A DNA stretch of 64,000 nt. It comes from Burkholderia ubonensis. Lineage in GTDB: Bacteria; Pseudomonadota; Gammaproteobacteria; Burkholderiales; Burkholderiaceae. The DNA is taken from the NCBI RefSeq assembly GCF_001718695.1, contig NZ_CP013422.1:1054001-1118000 (forward strand), written 5' to 3'. A model generated the notes under the pieces. The model saw only the letters and a program-made list of their open reading frames with translations. It was not told the DNA's origin and made no database searches. This document shows, piece by piece, positions 17,622 to 26,299 of the stretch (positions are counted from its first letter, which is position 1; every line of letters begins with the position of its first letter). The position numbers were made by a program, and so were the translations under genes.

Positions 17622-18435
17622 CTGTCTGCTCCGGTCGGTCCGGCCCGGCGCAGCGTGGCCGCGCAGCCTGGGCCGGGTGCCGCCGTCAGCCGTGATCGCG
17701 GCGGCGGTGTCAGGACATCCGGCGCGCGTGGTTCGCGCGGAGCCGGAAGGGTGTCGCGGCGTCGATCGCGCTCGCACCGCCGAGGGCGGGTTGGGCGCTG
17801 TCAGGGAGCCTTGCATCGATCGGTTCGTCGATATGGACTTCCCGGCACGGCCGTCGCAACACGCTGATGCGGAGACGGAAAGGAGCGGCGGCCGCTGACA
17901 CGGCATCGCGGCCGCCAGCCCGAGTGATCGAACCTCCGGGATCGAAGGGCGCAACGACCGTACCTGTATACGGCGCGCGGGATGTCGCTTATCGCGACGT
18001 CACGCATGCGGACGCGGCAATACATCGCGATCCGCCAAGGGACAAAGAAAGGAAAACGCCGACGAATAAGCCGCTGCGAGGCGACGGTACGCGGTGATTT
18101 CTGCACGTGGCGCGAGCGTTTCGACGCAAGGAAGCTCGCCCCGCGCATCTATCGAGTTCAATGGAACGTACGAGCGCTGCGTGGGACGGCACCTTCTGCG
18201 CGAAGCCGCGCTGCGCGCGCTCATCGCTTGTCGCCGCGAACGCGCGCAGCGCACGGCCCACGTCGCAAGCCCTGCGCTCCGCAGCAACCCGCCGCAGCGG
18301 CTCACCAACCGATACCACCTCGCGCCGCCCGCATCGCCCGCCGCAAAAAACACGACCACCAAGGCCCAGCAGGCACGCTGTTTGCGCACGCTCGCCGCGC
18401 CAATCGACACGCGCGACCCGCCGCGCAGGAGCCAC
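17622..18435. other. 814-bp intergenic region ending in a sigma-54-type promoter
   Basis: No frame shows a consistent coding pattern; all ORFs here look like chance frames of G/C-rich DNA. The only strong signal is the -24/-12 element at 18371-18385, listed separately. Confidence 0.45.
18371..18385 (+). promoter_or_regulatory. Sigma-54 (-24/-12) promoter element
   Basis: AGGCACG-CTGT-TTGC matches TGGCACG-N4-TTGC except at the first base, with GG (18372-18373) and GC (18384-18385) exactly 10 bp apart. Transcription would begin near 18397, about 40 nt before the proline-rich ORF at 18436. The window encodes a sensor-less sigma-54 activator at 11600-12574 that might act here. Confidence 0.6.
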
Positions 18436-18900
18436 ATGAACAGCCGATCCTTGCTGCACCGTCCGGAACCCACGCCCGACCTCGATCCCGATCCAGCGCT
18501 GCCGGAGCACGACGATCCGGTGGACCCGCCCGTGCCGGCCGGCCCGCCGCAAGGCGACCCGCCGTCGCGGCCGCCGCCGGTACGGATGCCGGGCGGGGGC
18601 GGCGCACCGCAGCCGGCCGCGCGCTCACTGAGAGGAGGACCATCATGGACATTCACGTGCAATCGCCGGACAAGCGCGCGATCGCCCAGGTGCTGGGCCG
18701 CTATTTCGAGTCGCGTTCGCTGCGCTATCACATCGAGGAACTGCCGGGCGGTGTGCTGCAGATCGGCTTTCGCGCAAGCGGCCGGCCGGCTGCCGTCACG
18801 GTGTCGTTCGACGAGTCGGCTTACGACACGTATACGCACTGGGACGCCAGCCAGAAGCAGCTCGCGCTCGGCCGGCTCGCCGACGGCTTCTCGCGCATGA
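18436..18900 (+). CDS. Proline/aspartate-rich small protein overlapping the next gene
   Basis: The ATG is preceded by AGGAG with a short 4-nt spacer. The first ~65 residues have a clear designed look (HRPEPTPDLDPDPALPEH, DDPVDPPVPAGPPQGDPPSR), repeated Pro-Asp/Glu typical of disordered or envelope-spanning segments. From about residue 70 the frame enters the following gene in another frame and becomes Arg/Ser-rich, which is unlikely to be native. The 154-residue length is therefore probably an artefact of a lost stop or a frameshift just before 18645; the true protein may be about 65 residues. No family recognised. Confidence 0.45.
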   Translation: MNSRSLLHRPEPTPDLDPDPALPEHDDPVDPPVPAGPPQGDPPSRPPPVRMPGGGGAPQPAARSLRGGPSWTFTCNRRTSARSPRCWAAISSRVRCAITSRNCRAVCCRSAFAQAAGRLPSRCRSTSRLTTRIRTGTPARSSSRSAGSPTASRA

Positions 18901-18956
18901 TGTCCACGCGCAGCACGGCCGCGCTCGCCGGCGACTATCACGTCGAGCGTTTCTGA
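18645..18956 (+). CDS. Small conserved-looking hypothetical protein
   Basis: 103 residues, excellent AGGAGG site with a 6-nt spacer. An N-terminal helix (SPDKRAIAQVLGRYFESRSL) is followed by beta strands (YHIEELPGGVLQIGFRASGR, PAAVTVSFDESAYDTYTHWD) and a final helix (QLALGRLADGFSRMM), suggesting a small alpha/beta domain. No known motif or cysteine. A terminator follows, so it is the last gene of the transcript that probably begins at the sigma-54-type promoter. Confidence 0.75.
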   Translation: MDIHVQSPDKRAIAQVLGRYFESRSLRYHIEELPGGVLQIGFRASGRPAAVTVSFDESAYDTYTHWDASQKQLALGRLADGFSRMMSTRSTAALAGDYHVERF

Positions 18957-18993
18957 TTCAGCCATTCAGCCCCGGCTTGCGCCGGATCCCGGC

Positions 18994-19020
18994 AAAGCGC
19001 CCCGGCTCAACGGGCGCTTT
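18994..19020 (+). terminator. Intrinsic terminator-like hairpin
   Basis: AAAGCGCCC-N9-GGGCGCTTT forms a perfect 9-bp stem, A-rich at its base and ending in TTT. It lies 38 bp after the stop of the preceding small gene. Confidence 0.75.
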
Positions 19021-19177
19021 GCGACTTTGCGCGCGTCGCGTAGGATATTTGCTGTTAAGCGCACGCTACGTTCGCACGGCCCGCTGCCGGCGGCCTTGGC
19101 CGGCAGCGCGCGACGCGCTTTGATCAGAGTTCATCTTGATTCGAGTTCGATACGCATACCCGACGGAGATTGCCCCG

Positions 19178-20056
19178 ATGACCGTTGCCCGCCCGTTGCT
19201 GTCACCCGGCATGCGCCGGCTGGTGTTCGGCCTGTCCGCCTTCACTGCGCTGACCGCGGTCGGCGCGCGCGACGCGGCGGCCCAGACGCCGTCGCCGCTC
19301 GGCGAGTGGCAATATTCGGCGGGCGTTCCGCTGCGGAAGATCTTCAGCCCCACGATCCCGACGTGGCAGGTGAGCGTCGGCGCCGGGATGACGCTGGAGC
19401 CGCGCTACGCGGGCGCCGATCGCTATCATGTGCTCGGCGGGCCGAACGTCGACGTGCGCTATCGCGACCTGTTCTTCCTGTCGACCGGCGAGGGCATCGG
19501 CGCGAACGTGCTGCGCGGCCCCAACTGGCGCGTCAGCCTGTCGGTGGGCTACGACCTCGGGCGCCGCACCGCCGACGACCTCGACCACCTGCGCGGCTTC
19601 GACAACATCAACCCGGCGCCGGTGCTCAAGCTGTCGGCCGATTACGTGATCTCGAAGGACTTTCCGCTCGTGCTGCGCGCGGACGTGCGGCGCAGCGTCG
19701 GCGGCTCGAACGGCTGGGTCGGCGACCTGTCCGCGTACATGCCGATGCCCGGCAGCAACGAGCACTTCTTCTGGTTCGCCGGGCCGACCGTCTCGTTTGC
19801 CGACGCGCGCTACATGAACAGCTGGTTCGGCGTCAGCGATGCGGCCGCGGCGCGTTCCGGGCTGCCGCGCTATTCGTCGGGAGCGGGAATCCGGTCGGTC
19901 GGCGTGGGCGTGACGATGGTCTGGTTCGTGAACAAGCACTGGTTCCTGACGATGGACGGTGCGCTCGAGCAGCTCGTCGGGCGTGCGGCGCACAGCCCGG
20001 TCACGCAGCAGACGACGAACGGCGTGCTCGATCTGTCGGTCAACTACCAGTTCTGA
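19178..20056 (+). CDS. MipA/OmpV-family outer-membrane protein
   Basis: 292 residues with a signal peptide (MRRLVFGLSAFTALTAVGAR ... AAAQ) and a beta-barrel body: WQVSVGAGMTLEPRYAGADR near the N-terminus is the family hallmark, and it ends in the outer-membrane signature VLDLSVNYQF with terminal Phe. MipA relatives scaffold peptidoglycan enzymes; OmpV-like members are adhesins or osmotically regulated porin-like proteins. The ATG at 19178 has GGAG 9 nt upstream; an in-frame ATG at 19214 would leave a shorter but still workable signal. Stand-alone gene. Confidence 0.9.
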   Translation: MTVARPLLSPGMRRLVFGLSAFTALTAVGARDAAAQTPSPLGEWQYSAGVPLRKIFSPTIPTWQVSVGAGMTLEPRYAGADRYHVLGGPNVDVRYRDLFFLSTGEGIGANVLRGPNWRVSLSVGYDLGRRTADDLDHLRGFDNINPAPVLKLSADYVISKDFPLVLRADVRRSVGGSNGWVGDLSAYMPMPGSNEHFFWFAGPTVSFADARYMNSWFGVSDAAAARSGLPRYSSGAGIRSVGVGVTMVWFVNKHWFLTMDGALEQLVGRAAHSPVTQQTTNGVLDLSVNYQF

Positions 20057-20165
20057 TTGCCTCGGCACGCCGCGGCGCGCATGTGACGCACCCGCGCGCG
20101 CCTGCGGCATCCGGCGTCACGGTGATATGATTCCGACCTGTACAAACGTACAGTGATCGATCGCC

Positions 20166-21890
20166 GTGACACCCGCTTCGCCGACGCCCCCGGCGTTTTA
20201 CTACCTGACCAATTTCGAACGTGCGCTGGCCTGGCTCGGCGAGCGCTACGACGACGTGCTTGACGACAGTGAACGGGCATTCCTGCACGCCTTCCCGTCG
20301 CTGCCGCAGGCGTCGCGCGCGCTGCTCGTGCGGATGCTGATGCGCAACGGCCCGGATTTCCGCGCGAGCAAGCTCGCCTACGACGAGATCGGCTGTCCGC
20401 TCGCGGCGGCCGCACCGCTCGTCGCGGCCGGCTGGGTCGATCCGGCGCCGGCGCTGACGCTCGATGAAATCTTTGCGTTGTGCACCAAGGCGGAACTGCT
20501 GCGGATGTTTCCGGCGCTCGGCGCCCACGCGGGCGAGCGCAAGAGCGAATGGCTCGACCGGCTGCGGCCCGCGCACGACTTGGCCCAGCCGTTTGACGTG
20601 TGGTTTTCTGGGGCCGGCCATCCGGGGGCCGGCCAACCGCCGCGCGCCGACCACGTGCTGCGGGTGACCGTCGGCGCGCTGTGCGACCGGCTGCGGCTGA
20701 TGTTCTTCGGCAATCTCCATCAGGACTGGAGCGAATTCGTGCTCGCCGATCTCGGCGTGTTCCAGTACGAAAGCGTGCCGTTCGCGCCGTCCTCGCGCGC
20801 GTTCCAGCGGCGCGGCGACGTCGACGCGTATCTCGCGCTGCACGCGTGCCGCGATGCGCTCGACGCGTGGCCCGACGACGCGCCGCTCGAAGCGCTCGTC
20901 GACGCAATCGGCACGGTCGCCTGCGGGCAGCCGTGGCTCGAGACGCGCCGCGCGAAGCTGCTGTTCGCGGTAGGCCAGGCCGGCGAACGCCGCGGCGCAT
21001 GGCCGCTCGCGCTCGACGCGTATGCGCGCAGCGCGTGGCCCGGCAGCCGCCACCGGCGAATCCGCGTGCTGGAGCGCAGCGGATGCGACGACGACGCGCT
21101 CGCGCTGGCCCTCGATGCGCGCGCCGCATTCGAAAGCGACGAGGAGCGCCAGCGCGTCGAACGGATGCTGCCGCGCCTGCAGCGCCGTGCCGGCCGCGCG
21201 GCCGAACGCGCGCCGGCCGCGCCGGACGTGCCGCGCGACACGCTGGTGCTGGCGCGCCCCGACACGTTCGTCAGCGTCGAATACGCGGTGCGCGACCATT
21301 TCGCGCAACCCGGCGCGCCGGTCCATTACGTCGAAAACACGCTGATCAACTCGCTGTTCGGGCTGCTGTGCTGGGAGCCCGTGTTCGCTGCCGTGCCGGG
21401 CGCGTTCTTCCACCCGTTCCAGCGCGGGCCGGCCGACCTGCATGCGCCCGATTTCGCCGCGCGCCGCGCGGACGCGTTCGCCGCGTGCTTCGCGCAGCTC
21501 GATTCCGGCGCGTACCGGGAAACGATCCGCCGCCATTTCGCGACGAAGCTGGGCCTGCAGTCGCCGTTCGTGTTCTGGGGCGTGCTGAGCCCGGAATTGC
21601 TCGACGAAGCGCTCGCGTGCCTGCCGCCCGCGCACCTGCGGCTCTGGTTCGCGCGCCTGCTCGCCGACATCCGCAGCAACCGCTCGGGGCTGCCTGATCT
21701 CGTCCGTTTCTGGCCCGCCGAACGGCGCTACGAGCTGATCGAGGTGAAGGGGCCCGGCGACCGCCTGCAGGACAACCAGACGCGCTGGCTCGGCTTCTGC
21801 ATCGGCCACGGGATGCCGGTGCGCGTCGTCGACGTCGAATGGGCGGGCGACGTCGTGGCGCCCACCGCCGCCGCGGGGCACTGCGCATGA
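20166..21890 (+). CDS. FAN1-like structure-specific nuclease with C-terminal VRR-NUC domain
   Basis: 574 residues, GTG start. The C-terminal VRR-NUC (PD-(D/E)xK) domain is complete: E390 in YVENTLIN, Asp in SGLPDLVRFW, and the ExK pair in ELIEVKGPGDRLQDNQTRW. The N-terminal half holds the SAP-like DNA-binding region (TLDEIFALCTKAELLRMF) and TPR-like helices seen in FAN1, the 5'-flap and interstrand-crosslink repair nuclease of eukaryotes and bacteria such as Pseudomonas. Its stop overlaps the start of the helicase gene (ATGA), so the two are translationally coupled and probably act together on crosslinks or branched DNA. Confidence 0.92.
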   Translation: MTPASPTPPAFYYLTNFERALAWLGERYDDVLDDSERAFLHAFPSLPQASRALLVRMLMRNGPDFRASKLAYDEIGCPLAAAAPLVAAGWVDPAPALTLDEIFALCTKAELLRMFPALGAHAGERKSEWLDRLRPAHDLAQPFDVWFSGAGHPGAGQPPRADHVLRVTVGALCDRLRLMFFGNLHQDWSEFVLADLGVFQYESVPFAPSSRAFQRRGDVDAYLALHACRDALDAWPDDAPLEALVDAIGTVACGQPWLETRRAKLLFAVGQAGERRGAWPLALDAYARSAWPGSRHRRIRVLERSGCDDDALALALDARAAFESDEERQRVERMLPRLQRRAGRAAERAPAAPDVPRDTLVLARPDTFVSVEYAVRDHFAQPGAPVHYVENTLINSLFGLLCWEPVFAAVPGAFFHPFQRGPADLHAPDFAARRADAFAACFAQLDSGAYRETIRRHFATKLGLQSPFVFWGVLSPELLDEALACLPPAHLRLWFARLLADIRSNRSGLPDLVRFWPAERRYELIEVKGPGDRLQDNQTRWLGFCIGHGMPVRVVDVEWAGDVVAPTAAAGHCA

Positions 21891-24187
21891 CCTACGTCGT
21901 CGCGGTGCGGGCGATGTGCGAGTTCACCGCGCGGCGCGGCGATCTCGATCTGCGCTTCACGCCCGCGCCGACCGCGCTCGAAGGCATCGCGGGGCACGGC
22001 GCGGTGACGTCGCGCCGCGGCGCCCGCTACGAGACCGAGATTCCGCTGACGGGCACGTGGGGGACGCTGACCGTGCGCGGCCGCGCTGACGGCTACGATC
22101 CGGCGGCGAACCGCCTCGAGGAAATCAAGACTTACCGCGGCAACCTCGATGCGATGCCCGCCAATCATCGCGCGCTGCACTGGGCGCAGGCGAAGGTGTA
22201 CGCGCACCTGCTGTGCGACGCGCGCGAACTGCCGGAAATCACGGTCGCGCTCGTGTATTTCGACATCGTGTCCGAGCGCGAGACCATGCTGAGCGAGACG
22301 CTGGCGGCCGACGCGCTCGCGGCGTTCTTCGCCGAGCAGTGCGCGTGCTTCGTCGGCTGGGCCGAACGCGAAACCGCGCACCGTGCCGCGCGCGACGCGG
22401 CGCTGCGCGCGCTGCAGTTTCCGCACGGGCAGTTCCGCAGCGGGCAGCGCGAGCTGGCGGTCGCCGTCTATCGCGCGGCGCGCGACGAACGCTGCCTGAT
22501 CGCGCAGGCGCCGACCGGCATCGGCAAGACGCTCGGCACGGTGTTTCCGCTGCTGAAGGCGTGCGGCGAGGATCAGCTCGACCGCGTGTTCTTCCTGACC
22601 GCGAAGACGCCGGGCCGCGCGCTCGCGCTCGACGCGGCCTCGACGCTCGGCGCCGGCACGCCGGCGCTGCCGTTGCGCGTGCTGGAGCTCGTCGCGCGCG
22701 ACAAGGCGTGCGAGCACCCGGACAACGCGTGCCACGGCGAATCGTGCCCGCTCGCGCGCGGCTTCTACGACCGGCTCGCCGCCGCGCGCGACGCGGCGAT
22801 CGGCAACGGGCTGCTCGACCGCGAAACGGTGCGCGCGGCCGCGCTCGCCAACGACGTCTGCCCGTACTACCTCGCGCAGGAACTGGCACGCTGGTCGGAC
22901 ATGGTGGTCGGCGACTACAACTACTACTACGACGGCAGCGCGATGCTGCACGCGCTTGCGCAGCAGAACCAGTGGCGGATCGGCGTGCTCGTCGACGAAG
23001 CGCACAACCTGCTCGACCGCGCGCGCAAGATGTACAGCGGATCGCTCGACCCGTTCGCGTTCGCAGCCGCGCGCGACGCGGCGCCGGCCGCGCTGCGCAA
23101 GGCGTTCGAGCGGCTCGGCCGAGCCTGGGGCGCGCTGAATCGCGCGCAGCAGACGCGCTATGCGGCGCATCCCGACATCCCCGGTCCGCTCGTGTCGGCC
23201 GTGCAGAACCTCGTCGCGGCGATCGGCGAGCATCTGGCCGACGCGCCGCGCGCGAACGACGACGCGTTGCTGCGGTTTCATTTCGATGCGATCCAGTTCG
23301 GCGCGCTGGCGGATGCGTTCGACGATGCGTCGATCTTCGACGTCACGCTGCACGGCGAGCCGACGCCGCGGCAGCCGGGGCTCGACGGCGTGGCGCCGGC
23401 CGGCCGGCGGCGCCGTGCGCAATCGACGTTGTGCGTGCGCAACGTGGTCCCGGCCGGCTTTCTCGCGCCGCGCTTCTCGGCGGCCCGCGCGACCGTGCTG
23501 TTTTCCGGGACGCTGCGCCCGTTCCATTTTTATCGAGACACGCTCGGGCTGCCCGCCGACACCGGCTGGCTCGACGTCGACGGCCCGTTCCGCGCCGAGC
23601 AGCTGACCGTGCGCGTCGCGAGCCACGTGTCGACGCGCTGGCGCGACCGCGACCGGTCGCTCGTGCCGATCGCCGACCTGATCGCCGCGCAATACGCGGC
23701 GCGCCCCGGCAACTACCTGAGCTTCCTGAGCAGTTTCGATTACCTGCAGCGCGTCGTCGCGCTGATGCAGGAGCGTCATCCGGACGTGCCCGTCTGGGCG
23801 CAGGCGCCCGGCATGGCCGAAGCCGAACGCGACGCGTTCCTCGCTCGCTTCGACGCGGGCGGGCGCGGCGTCGGCTTCGCAGTGCTGGGCGGGGCGTTCT
23901 CGGAAGGGGTGGATCTGGCGGGCGAACGGCTGATCGGCGCGTTCATCGCGACGCTCGGCCTGCCGCAAGTCAATGACGTCAACGAGCAGATGCGCCGCGC
24001 GATGGACGCGCGCTTCGGCAACGGCTACGACTACATCTACCTGTATCCGGGGCTGCAGAAGGTCGTGCAGGCGGCCGGGCGGGTGATCCGCACCGAGCAG
24101 GACGAGGGCGTCGTGCACCTGATCGACGACCGCTATCGGCGGCGCGAGGTGCGGGACCTGCTGCCGCGCTGGTGGCGGATCGGCTGA
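21887..24187 (+). CDS. XPD/DinG-like Fe-S helicase with N-terminal PD-(D/E)xK nuclease domain
   Basis: 766 residues. The first ~200 residues contain a RecB-like nuclease signature (GRADGYDPAANRLEEIKTYR, giving the Asp and E-x-K). The rest is a superfamily 2 DNA helicase: Walker A (APTGIGKTLGTVFPLL), four cysteines for an iron-sulfur cluster (ACEHPDNACHGESCP ... NDVCPYYL), motif II as DEAH (VLVDEAHNLLDRA), SGTLRPFHFY, and motif VI (QAAGRVIRTEQDEG). It is a 5'-3' helicase of the XPD/DinG group by family. Start overlaps the nuclease gene by 4 nt. It converges on the IclR gene with an overlap of about 209 bp. Confidence 0.94.
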   Translation: MTYVVAVRAMCEFTARRGDLDLRFTPAPTALEGIAGHGAVTSRRGARYETEIPLTGTWGTLTVRGRADGYDPAANRLEEIKTYRGNLDAMPANHRALHWAQAKVYAHLLCDARELPEITVALVYFDIVSERETMLSETLAADALAAFFAEQCACFVGWAERETAHRAARDAALRALQFPHGQFRSGQRELAVAVYRAARDERCLIAQAPTGIGKTLGTVFPLLKACGEDQLDRVFFLTAKTPGRALALDAASTLGAGTPALPLRVLELVARDKACEHPDNACHGESCPLARGFYDRLAAARDAAIGNGLLDRETVRAAALANDVCPYYLAQELARWSDMVVGDYNYYYDGSAMLHALAQQNQWRIGVLVDEAHNLLDRARKMYSGSLDPFAFAAARDAAPAALRKAFERLGRAWGALNRAQQTRYAAHPDIPGPLVSAVQNLVAAIGEHLADAPRANDDALLRFHFDAIQFGALADAFDDASIFDVTLHGEPTPRQPGLDGVAPAGRRRRAQSTLCVRNVVPAGFLAPRFSAARATVLFSGTLRPFHFYRDTLGLPADTGWLDVDGPFRAEQLTVRVASHVSTRWRDRDRSLVPIADLIAAQYAARPGNYLSFLSSFDYLQRVVALMQERHPDVPVWAQAPGMAEAERDAFLARFDAGGRGVGFAVLGGAFSEGVDLAGERLIGAFIATLGLPQVNDVNEQMRRAMDARFGNGYDYIYLYPGLQKVVQAAGRVIRTEQDEGVVHLIDDRYRRREVRDLLPRWWRIG

Positions 24188-24971
24188 GCGGCGCTCGGCT
24201 CCAGAGGACGTTCAGCATCGCGAGCGCGGTTTCCTGCAGCGGCGGCAGCACGCGGCGCACGGCCGCTTCGGTCGTTTCGGCGCCGATCGGCATGTTGGTG
24301 CTCAGCGCGGCGACGACTTCGCCGTGACGGTTCTTCAGCGGCACCGCGATCCCGCGCACGCCGACCTGCAACTGCTGCTCGATCACCGCGAAGCCGTCGT
24401 CGCGCGCGCGGTCGATTTGTTCGAGCAGGCGCGCGTTGTTGGTGATCGTATGCGGCGTGAACGGCGGCAGCTCGGCGCCGTCGAGCCACGCGCGGACCGC
24501 GTCACGATCCGGATGATGCGCGAGCAGCACGACGCCCGGCGACGTCAGCGGCGCCGGCACGCGCGCGCCGAGCACGAAGCCGGTCGTCATCACGCGCGAC
24601 ACGCCGTTTCGCGCGATGAACACCAGCTCCCACTCGTCGAGCACGCTCACGTACGCGGATTCGTTCAGCGTCGCGCTCAACTGCTGCAGATACGGCTGGA
24701 CGGTGCGCGGCAGCCGCGCCGAATCGAAGTACGACCAGCCGACCCGCAGCACGCGGGGTGTCAGGCCGTACAGCTTGCCGTCGGTATAGACGTAGCCGAG
24801 CGATTCGAGCGTCAGCAGGTAACGCCGCGCGGCGGTGCGCGTGAGACCGGTGCGGGCGGCGGCCTGGGTCGGCGTCATGCGCGCATGCCGGCTGTCGAAC
24901 GCCTCGAGGATCATCAGGCCCTTCTCCAGGCCGGCGATCCAGTCGCGCTTGTCGAGGTCGGCCTTGTTCAT
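23979..24971 (-). CDS. IclR-family regulator (PcaR/PobR-like), C-terminus probably extended
   Basis: An N-terminal winged helix (GLEKGLMILEAFDSRHARMT, PTQAAARTGLTRTAARRYLL) and a GAF-like effector domain typical of PcaR/PobR/CatR-type IclR regulators, which respond to aromatic intermediates. The native-looking protein ends near residue 255 (AMLNVLWSR); the following ~70 residues are Arg/Pro/Ser-rich and lie antisense to the end of the helicase gene, so the usual stop seems to be lost. MurA lies immediately upstream (25-bp gap, same strand), and the MHS transporter beyond it is the likely regulatory target together with the dioxygenase. Confidence 0.88.
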   Translation of the reverse strand: MNKADLDKRDWIAGLEKGLMILEAFDSRHARMTPTQAAARTGLTRTAARRYLLTLESLGYVYTDGKLYGLTPRVLRVGWSYFDSARLPRTVQPYLQQLSATLNESAYVSVLDEWELVFIARNGVSRVMTTGFVLGARVPAPLTSPGVVLLAHHPDRDAVRAWLDGAELPPFTPHTITNNARLLEQIDRARDDGFAVIEQQLQVGVRGIAVPLKNRHGEVVAALSTNMPIGAETTEAAVRRVLPPLQETALAMLNVLWSRAPLSRSATSAAAGPAPRAADSGRRSGARRPRPARCGSPARPPARPSAAPDTGRCSRSRCRSARPSRGASAR

Positions 24972-24996
24972 GTCGCGCGGCGCCGCACGGCTTGCA

Positions 24997-26298
24997 TCAC
25001 TCGCTGCTCGTCCACTCGACGTTCGCGCCGACCGAACGCAGGTTCTCGACGAAATGCGGATGCGCGCGGCGGATCGGCAGCGCGTTCATGATTTCCGAGC
25101 GGCCCTCGATGCTCGCGGCGACCATCAGCAGCGCGATCGCGACGCGGATGATGTACGGGCTCTCGACGCGTGCCGGCGTGAGCTTCAGCCCGCCGAACGT
25201 GATCAGCCGGTGCGGATCGGACAGCAGCACGTGCGCGCCGAACTTCGACAGTTCGCCCGACCAGCCGAGCGCGCCGTCGTACACCTTGTTCCAGAACATC
25301 GCGCTGCCCTCGGCGCGCACGCCGAGCGCGATGAAGATCGGCAGCAGGTCGACCGGCAGGTACGGCCACGGCGCGGCTTCGATCTTGGTCAGGATGTTCT
25401 GCGTGAACGGCCGGCGCACGCGCAGCGGGCCGTCGCGCTCCGCGCGCGACCAGCCGTCCTGATGCGTGACTTGCACGCCGAACTTCGCGAACGTGCGGTC
25501 GATCAGCGGGAAATGCTCGGGCACCGAGTTGCGCACGGCGATGTCGCCGCCCGTGATCGCGCCGAGCGCGAGGAACGTCGCGATTTCGTGGAAATCCTCG
25601 GCGAAGCGGAATTCACCGCCGCCGAGCCTGGCGCCGCCGGTCACGCAGAGCCGCGACGTGCCGATGCCTTCGATTCCGACGCCGAGCATCGCGAGGAACT
25701 GCGAAAACTCCTGCACATGCGGTTCGGACGCGGCATTCATCAGCGTCGACGTGCCGGCCGCGGCGGTCGCGCACAGCGCGAAGTTCTCGGTGGTCGTCAC
25801 CGACGCGTAGTCGAGCCAGTGGTCGTTGGCCTTCAGCGGGCCGTCCGAGCGCACGATCAGCGAGTCGGGCGTGCGTTCGATCTGCGCGCCGAAGCGTTCG
25901 AACACCTCGACGTGCGGATCGATCTCGCGCACGCCGAGCGTGCAGCCCTTCACGTCGTTCTCGAGGCGCGCGACGCCGAAGCGCGCGAGCAGCGGCGGGA
26001 TCAGCATGATCGACGAGCGCATCGCCTCGGGCAGCCGGTGGACGGCCGGATCGAACGTCGTGTTGCGGTGATGGAGCTCGAGGATGCCGGTGTCGAAATC
26101 GACCGACACGTCGCTGCCGAGCGTGCGGAAGATGTCGAGGATCTTGCGCACGTCGGTGATGTCGGGCACGCCGACGAGCCGCAGCGGCTGGTCGGTGAGC
26201 AGGGTGGCGCACAGGATCGGCAGGACGGCGTTCTTGTTCGCGGACGGCTGGATGTCGCCGCGCAGCGGTGTGCCGCCGTGAACGATGAGATTCGACAT
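24997..26298 (-). CDS. UDP-N-acetylglucosamine 1-carboxyvinyltransferase paralogue (MurA-like)
   Basis: 433 residues spanning the whole MurA fold. It has the N-terminal SANKNAVLPILCATLL (substrate Lys/Asn), the catalytic cysteine in NDVKGCTLGVREIDPHVEVF, where MurA has Cys115, and the late SPYIIRVAIALLMVAAS. MurA transfers enolpyruvate from PEP to UDP-GlcNAc, the first committed step of peptidoglycan synthesis. Sequence details (SANKN for SGAKN, DPH for DLH) and the location next to an IclR regulator and transporter suggest a second, specialised copy, not the housekeeping gene. There is no Shine-Dalgarno site; the start lies inside a long inverted repeat, so an upstream start (for example 26336-26346 region) is possible. 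Confidence 0.88.
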   Translation of the reverse strand: MSNLIVHGGTPLRGDIQPSANKNAVLPILCATLLTDQPLRLVGVPDITDVRKILDIFRTLGSDVSVDFDTGILELHHRNTTFDPAVHRLPEAMRSSIMLIPPLLARFGVARLENDVKGCTLGVREIDPHVEVFERFGAQIERTPDSLIVRSDGPLKANDHWLDYASVTTTENFALCATAAAGTSTLMNAASEPHVQEFSQFLAMLGVGIEGIGTSRLCVTGGARLGGGEFRFAEDFHEIATFLALGAITGGDIAVRNSVPEHFPLIDRTFAKFGVQVTHQDGWSRAERDGPLRVRRPFTQNILTKIEAAPWPYLPVDLLPIFIALGVRAEGSAMFWNKVYDGALGWSGELSKFGAHVLLSDPHRLITFGGLKLTPARVESPYIIRVAIALLMVAASIEGRSEIMNALPIRRAHPHFVENLRSVGANVEWTSSE

Positions 26299-26299
26299 G

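Noticed and set aside
17844..17857. CGGCACG-GCCG-TCGC as another sigma-54 promoter
   Set aside because: GG-10-GC spacing is right but the -12 part is poor and no gene follows within several hundred bases.
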